Source of the DNA: Streptomyces graminofaciens
Lineage (GTDB): Bacteria > Actinomycetota > Actinomycetes > Streptomycetales > Streptomycetaceae
Assembly (NCBI RefSeq): GCF_030294945.1
Contig: NZ_AP018448.1
Span: forward strand, 10,760,501 to 10,824,500
Reading direction: 5' to 3'
Length of the DNA stretch: 64,000 nucleotides
Shown: in pieces, positions 60,906-64,000 of the stretch
Position numbering within the stretch: position 1 is the first letter of the stretch
Layout: every line of letters begins with the position of its first letter
The notes under the pieces: generated by a model
Seen by the model: only the letters and a program-made list of their open reading frames with translations
Database searches by the model: none
What the model was told of the DNA's origin: nothing
Program-made: the position numbers and the translations under genes

Positions 60906-61071
60906 CGCGCCAGCATGCCAAGCGGAACGGCCCGAAGCGAGACGGCTCTCGGGGCGCCCTCGGACACCGTCGAGGTGTGACGTAGGTCATAGAACTCGCC
61001 GGGAACTTGATGGCTTCACGTCCCGACTACTGAACCGCCACGACGTCCCCGTACCCCGGAGTGTCCCGCCG

Positions 61072-62487
61072 ATGACCACCGCTCCCTCGACCGAGACGGA
61101 TGAGCCCCAGCAATCCGTCAAACCCGTCGCCACCACGAAGGGTTGGGCCTCGCTCAGGCCGCTCGTCCTGCGGCTGCACTTCTACGCGGGCGTCCTCGTC
61201 GCCCCGTTCCTGCTCGTCGCCGCGCTGACCGGTGGGCTGTACGCCGCCTCGTTCCAGATCGAGAAGATCGTGTACGCGGACGAGATGACCGTTTCCGAGG
61301 TCGGTGACACGAAGCTGCCGATCTCCGAGCAGGTGGCTGCCGCCCGCAAGGAGCACCCTGAGGGGACCATCGCCGCAGTGCGTCCCTCACCGGAGGACGA
61401 CGCGACGACCCGGGTGATGCTGTCGGGTGTCGAGGGTGTCGACGAGAGCGCCACTCTCGCGGTGTTCGTCGACCCGTACACGGCGGAGGTCCGTGGGGCA
61501 CTGGAGCAGTACGGGGCCACCGGGGCGCTGCCGGTGCGCACCTGGATCGACCAGTTGCACGCCAACCTCCACCTCGGCGAGACCGGACGCCTCTACAGCG
61601 AACTCGCCGCCAGCTGGCTGTGGGTGATCTCGGGCGGCGGTCTCGTGCTCTGGTTCTCCCGCCGCCGCGCCCTGCGCAAGGTGCGTGGCACCAGCGGGCG
61701 GCGCCGCACCCTGGGACTGCACGGCACGGTCGGCGTATGGGCGGCGGCGGGCTTCTTCTTCCTCTCGGCGACGGGCCTCACCTGGTCGGCGTACGCCGGC
61801 GCGAACATCGACGTCCTACGGACCGAGCTGCACCAGGCGACGCCGGCCATCTCCGCCGCGGCGAGCGGCGATCACGGCGGGCACGGGGGTCACGACAGCG
61901 GCTCGGCGGACGGAGGGGCCGCCGAGGGGGACCTGGACAAGATCCTCGACGCGGCGCGCGCCAAGGGCCTGGGTGACCCCGTGGAGATCGTGCCGCCCGC
62001 CGACGAGTCCTCCGCGTACGTGGTGAAGCAGGTCCAGCGCAGTTGGCCCACGAAGCAGGACGCGGTAGCCGTCGACCCGGCGACCGCCGAGGTCACCGAC
62101 ACGCTGCGGTTCGCCGACTTCCCGGTACTCGCCAAGCTGACCCGCTGGGGCATCGACGCGCACACCGGCGTGCTGTTCGGCATCGTCAACCAGCTCGTCC
62201 TGATGGCCCTGGCGCTGTCGTTGGTGTTGCTGATCGTCTGGGGCTACCGCATGTGGTGGCAGCGCGGCCGTGCCTCGGCCTTCGGCCGTCCGATCCCGCG
62301 CGGTGCCTGGCAGCAGGTGCCGCCGTACATCCTGGTCCCCGCGCTGGCCGTGATCGCCGTTCTCGGCTACTACGTGCCCCTTCTGGGCCTACCGCTCGCC
62401 GCGTTCATCGTCGTGGACGTGGTGCTCGGCGAGCTCGCCCACCGCAGGGGCAAGCGGACGAACGGCGGCCGGGCGGAGGCGAAGTAG
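61072..62487 (+). CDS. PepSY-associated transmembrane protein
   Basis: A 471-residue membrane protein of the PepSY_TM family. The first helix is at about 32-56 (LRLHFYAGVLVAPFLLVAAL), a PepSY domain at about 75-150, the central DQLHANLHLGETGRLY motif with a helix after it, a His-rich stretch DHGGHGGHD near residue 267 (possible metal binding), a second PepSY-like segment and C-terminal helices. Relatives are linked to iron or copper uptake and reductase activity. ATG 61072 has GGAG upstream. It stands alone, ending at a terminator. Confidence 0.9.
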   Translation: MTTAPSTETDEPQQSVKPVATTKGWASLRPLVLRLHFYAGVLVAPFLLVAALTGGLYAASFQIEKIVYADEMTVSEVGDTKLPISEQVAAARKEHPEGTIAAVRPSPEDDATTRVMLSGVEGVDESATLAVFVDPYTAEVRGALEQYGATGALPVRTWIDQLHANLHLGETGRLYSELAASWLWVISGGGLVLWFSRRRALRKVRGTSGRRRTLGLHGTVGVWAAAGFFFLSATGLTWSAYAGANIDVLRTELHQATPAISAAASGDHGGHGGHDSGSADGGAAEGDLDKILDAARAKGLGDPVEIVPPADESSAYVVKQVQRSWPTKQDAVAVDPATAEVTDTLRFADFPVLAKLTRWGIDAHTGVLFGIVNQLVLMALALSLVLLIVWGYRMWWQRGRASAFGRPIPRGAWQQVPPYILVPALAVIAVLGYYVPLLGLPLAAFIVVDVVLGELAHRRGKRTNGGRAEAK

Positions 62488-62558
62488 CGGCGAGGGGGTA
62501 GATCCGAGAGGGCGGTTCTCCTCAGGTATGGCCGAGGGGGGCGGACCCCCAGTACGTC

Positions 62559-62596
62559 CGAAAGGGCGGTTTCCTCATCAGGAGACCGCCCTTTCG
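62559..62596. terminator. Bidirectional terminator between PepSY and TPR genes
   Basis: CGAAAGGGCGGTTTCC (62559-62574) pairs with GGAGACCGCCCTTTCG (62581-62596) with one mismatch and a 6-base loop. A degenerate copy of the left arm (AGAGGGCGGTTCTCC) lies just upstream near 62507. Confidence 0.85.
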
Positions 62597-62650
62597 CGCA
62601 CCACGGCTGTGCTCGACACCGCTGGGCATGCGCTCTGCGGCCGATGCGCT

Positions 62651-62998
62651 CTACAGCCGATCGAAGTCGCCCGCGAGGGCCGAGGCCATCCGCAGATGGG
62701 CCTCCGCCTCGTCGTACCGGGCCTGCCGCTGGAGTGTGCGGCCGAGCAGCAGCCGGGCGTACTGCTCCACCGGGTCGCGCTCGACGAGAACGCGCAACTC
62801 GGCCTCGGCGCGGCGCAGTTGAGCCGAGTGGTAGTAGGCGCGGGCCAGCAGCAGCCTGGGGCCCGTCTGCTCCGGCACCTCCTCGACCAGCCCGCTGAGG
62901 ACGCGCGTGGCGGCGGCATAGTCCTTGGCGTCGAAGAACATCTGCGCGCGATCCCAGCGCTCGGCCTGCGTCCCGTGGTCGTAGTACGTCATGTCCAC
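62651..62998 (-). CDS. Tetratricopeptide-repeat protein
   Basis: A 115-residue helical protein. It has three TPR-like units: RAQMFFDAKDYAAATRVLSGLVE, RLLLARAYYHSAQLRRAEAEL and RLLLGRTLQRQARYDEAEAHL (key residues A/Y/A pattern). It is probably a protein-interaction module; the partner is unknown. GTG 62998 is chosen because GGAGGT is 5 bases upstream; ATG 62992 is two codons in. It is monocistronic and convergent with the PepSY gene. Confidence 0.85.
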   Translation of the reverse strand: MDMTYYDHGTQAERWDRAQMFFDAKDYAAATRVLSGLVEEVPEQTGPRLLLARAYYHSAQLRRAEAELRVLVERDPVEQYARLLLGRTLQRQARYDEAEAHLRMASALAGDFDRL

Positions 62999-63073
62999 TG
63001 CTGACCTCCTTCGACGGCCCACAACCCCGGCTGGCTGTTGAATATTCCACTACCGAGGTGTGCGTCTCAGGGG

Positions 63074-63547
63074 CTACTTCCTGGCGGCCAGCTCGCTGTT
63101 GGCCCGCTCGGTGACGAGGGCCAGGACGCGGCCCGCGACCGTCAGATCCTCCGCCGGGATGCCGGCGTAGATCCTCGCGGAGATAACGCCTGTCTCGGTG
63201 GAGGAGCGGTCGTACAGCTCCCGTCCGGCGTCCGTCACCCGCAGCCGGGACGGCCGCGCGGAGTCCGGTTCCACCAATTTCGCGGACACCAACTCCTCGA
63301 CGACGGCGCGTGCGGCCGTCTCGTCGATCTTGAGGGAGTCGACGATCTGGCCGGCGAGTCGATCGCGGTCCACGGGTTCGGCGGCGACCGCGACGAGCCG
63401 GAGGGTCACCGACTGCTGGAACGTGATGGCGTGACCAGCCAGCACGCTCTCCAGGACGGCACGGCCGGCGTAGTGGGCCAGGCCGATGACGCGGCCGTCG
63501 ACGGAGGGCGTGGTGGAGGGGGCGGCGGTGGGTCCTGCGGTGGTCAT
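63074..63547 (-). CDS. MarR-like winged-helix protein
   Basis: A 157-residue protein with a degenerate MarR-type fold. It has VTLRLVAVAAEPVDRDRLAGQIVDSLKIDETAARAVVEELV (helix-turn-helix region, about 47-88) and RVTDAGRELYDR (wing and helix 5). Its start overlaps the stop of the upstream MarR gene (ATGA), so the two are co-translated and may form a heterodimer. The ligand is unknown. Confidence 0.82.
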   Translation of the reverse strand: MTTAGPTAAPSTTPSVDGRVIGLAHYAGRAVLESVLAGHAITFQQSVTLRLVAVAAEPVDRDRLAGQIVDSLKIDETAARAVVEELVSAKLVEPDSARPSRLRVTDAGRELYDRSSTETGVISARIYAGIPAEDLTVAGRVLALVTERANSELAARK

Positions 63548-64000
63548 GACTGCTCCTTGTCGTTGGGTGGATCAAGGGGGTCGAGCGGTGCGTCGAGCAG
63601 GGCTGTCAGATCGCGGGTGAACTCCTGGACGCGGGGGCTGTCGAGGCCACCGAGGGGTTCGAGCAGCCGTCCGAGGAGTCCCTGTACGACATCGATGGCC
63701 CGTCGGGTGACCTCGCGCCCCTCCTCGGTGAGCGCCAGCTGTACGGCGCGCGGATCCCGGGGGTCCCGGGCGCGCTCGACGAGCCCGGCGCCCTCCAGGG
63801 AGCGGGCCAGCTTGGAGACGTAGAGCGCCTCCAGGCCGGTGTGGTCGGCGAGCTGCCGCTGGCTCGGCCGCCGTCCGGCGCGATGCATGCCGTACAACGA
63901 CGCCACCAGCGAATACTGCGCATGGGTCAGCCCTAGGGGTGCGACCGCGCGGTCGACCGCGACCCGCCACTTCATGGACAGGCGCCAGACGAGGAAACCG
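63544..64000 (-). CDS. MarR-family transcriptional regulator, cut by window edge
   Basis: The N-terminus lies beyond the right edge. Codons before the internal ATG 63975 read FLVWRLS, which is normal MarR helix 1, so the gene starts further upstream. The visible part is a standard MarR: VDRAVAPLGLTHAQYSLVASL, SQRQLADHTGLEALYVSKLARSLEGAGL and the DPRDPRAVQLALT wing. It overlaps the following MarR-like gene by 4 bases. Confidence 0.9.
   Translation of the reverse strand, partial: GFLVWRLSMKWRVAVDRAVAPLGLTHAQYSLVASLYGMHRAGRRPSQRQLADHTGLEALYVSKLARSLEGAGLVERARDPRDPRAVQLALTEEGREVTRRAIDVVQGLLGRLLEPLGGLDSPRVQEFTRDLTALLDAPLDPLDPPNDKEQS

Overview
This 64 kb window is high-GC actinobacterial chromosome, almost certainly Streptomyces. 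The signs are strong third-position G/C, frequent GTG starts, 4-base ATGA/GTGA gene overlaps, many two-component pairs and one-component regulators, an ergothioneine (egt) cluster, large secreted multi-domain glycosidases and strong GC-rich hairpin terminators between convergent genes. No rRNA, tRNA, CRISPR array, insertion sequence or prophage gene was seen. Identifications rest on motifs and family knowledge; no database search was run.

Layout. 1-3.1 kb: a gene cut by the left edge, an ornithine-lipid-type acyltransferase pair (OlsB-like plus PlsC/OlsA-like) and a luciferase-like flavin oxidoreductase. 3.4-8.6 kb: one secreted 1735-residue protein with two GH43 catalytic modules. 8.9-11.6 kb: a GNAT protein and a frameshifted SulP anion transporter. 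11.8-16.9 kb: a flavin electron-transfer locus (ApbE, a secreted protein with two FMN-binding domains, a ferric-reductase-like membrane protein) divergent from an OmpR-type two-component system. 17-24.9 kb: a second two-component system, an MDR dehydrogenase, an SGNH hydrolase divergent from a MarR regulator, an atypical response regulator, and a P450 remnant followed by intact ferredoxin and ferredoxin reductase. 25-27 kb: a LysR/EamA divergent pair. 27-34.2 kb: a TetR-CocE pair, then a GntR-controlled catabolic operon (GalB-like PIG-L protein, GalC-like aldolase, GalD-like tautomerase, type I extradiol dioxygenase) ending in a wrecked MFS transporter.

34.4-36 kb: an HSL-type hydrolase divergent from a second MarR, a close paralogue of the first. 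Both marR promoters carry the same 17-bp near-palindrome. 36.1-42.7 kb: TetR divergent from an ABC exporter with a two-component system, an NDH-2-like flavoprotein and a HAD phosphatase. 42.7-47.7 kb: dodecin, then egtABCD. 48-52.6 kb: a microbial PARG, a PemK/MazF-like protein, and an amidase-NfeD-like-flotillin operon. 52.8-53.3 kb: a scar of two truncated genes. 53.9-57.7 kb: LacI, 4-hydroxybenzoate hydroxylase (pobA) and a vanillin/benzaldehyde-type dehydrogenase. 57.8-64 kb: thioredoxin opposite a disulfide-reductase-like flavoprotein, a frameshifted small gene, peptide deformylase, a PepSY membrane protein, a TPR protein and two MarR-family genes, the last cut by the right edge.

The strongest themes are aromatic catabolism (a gallate-type lower pathway, pobA and vdh), extracytoplasmic flavin redox chemistry, and gene decay (SulP, MFS, P450, hydrolase/PucR scar and a small conserved gene are all broken). 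Several decays are single-base indels in G/C runs, so sequencing error must be excluded for those.
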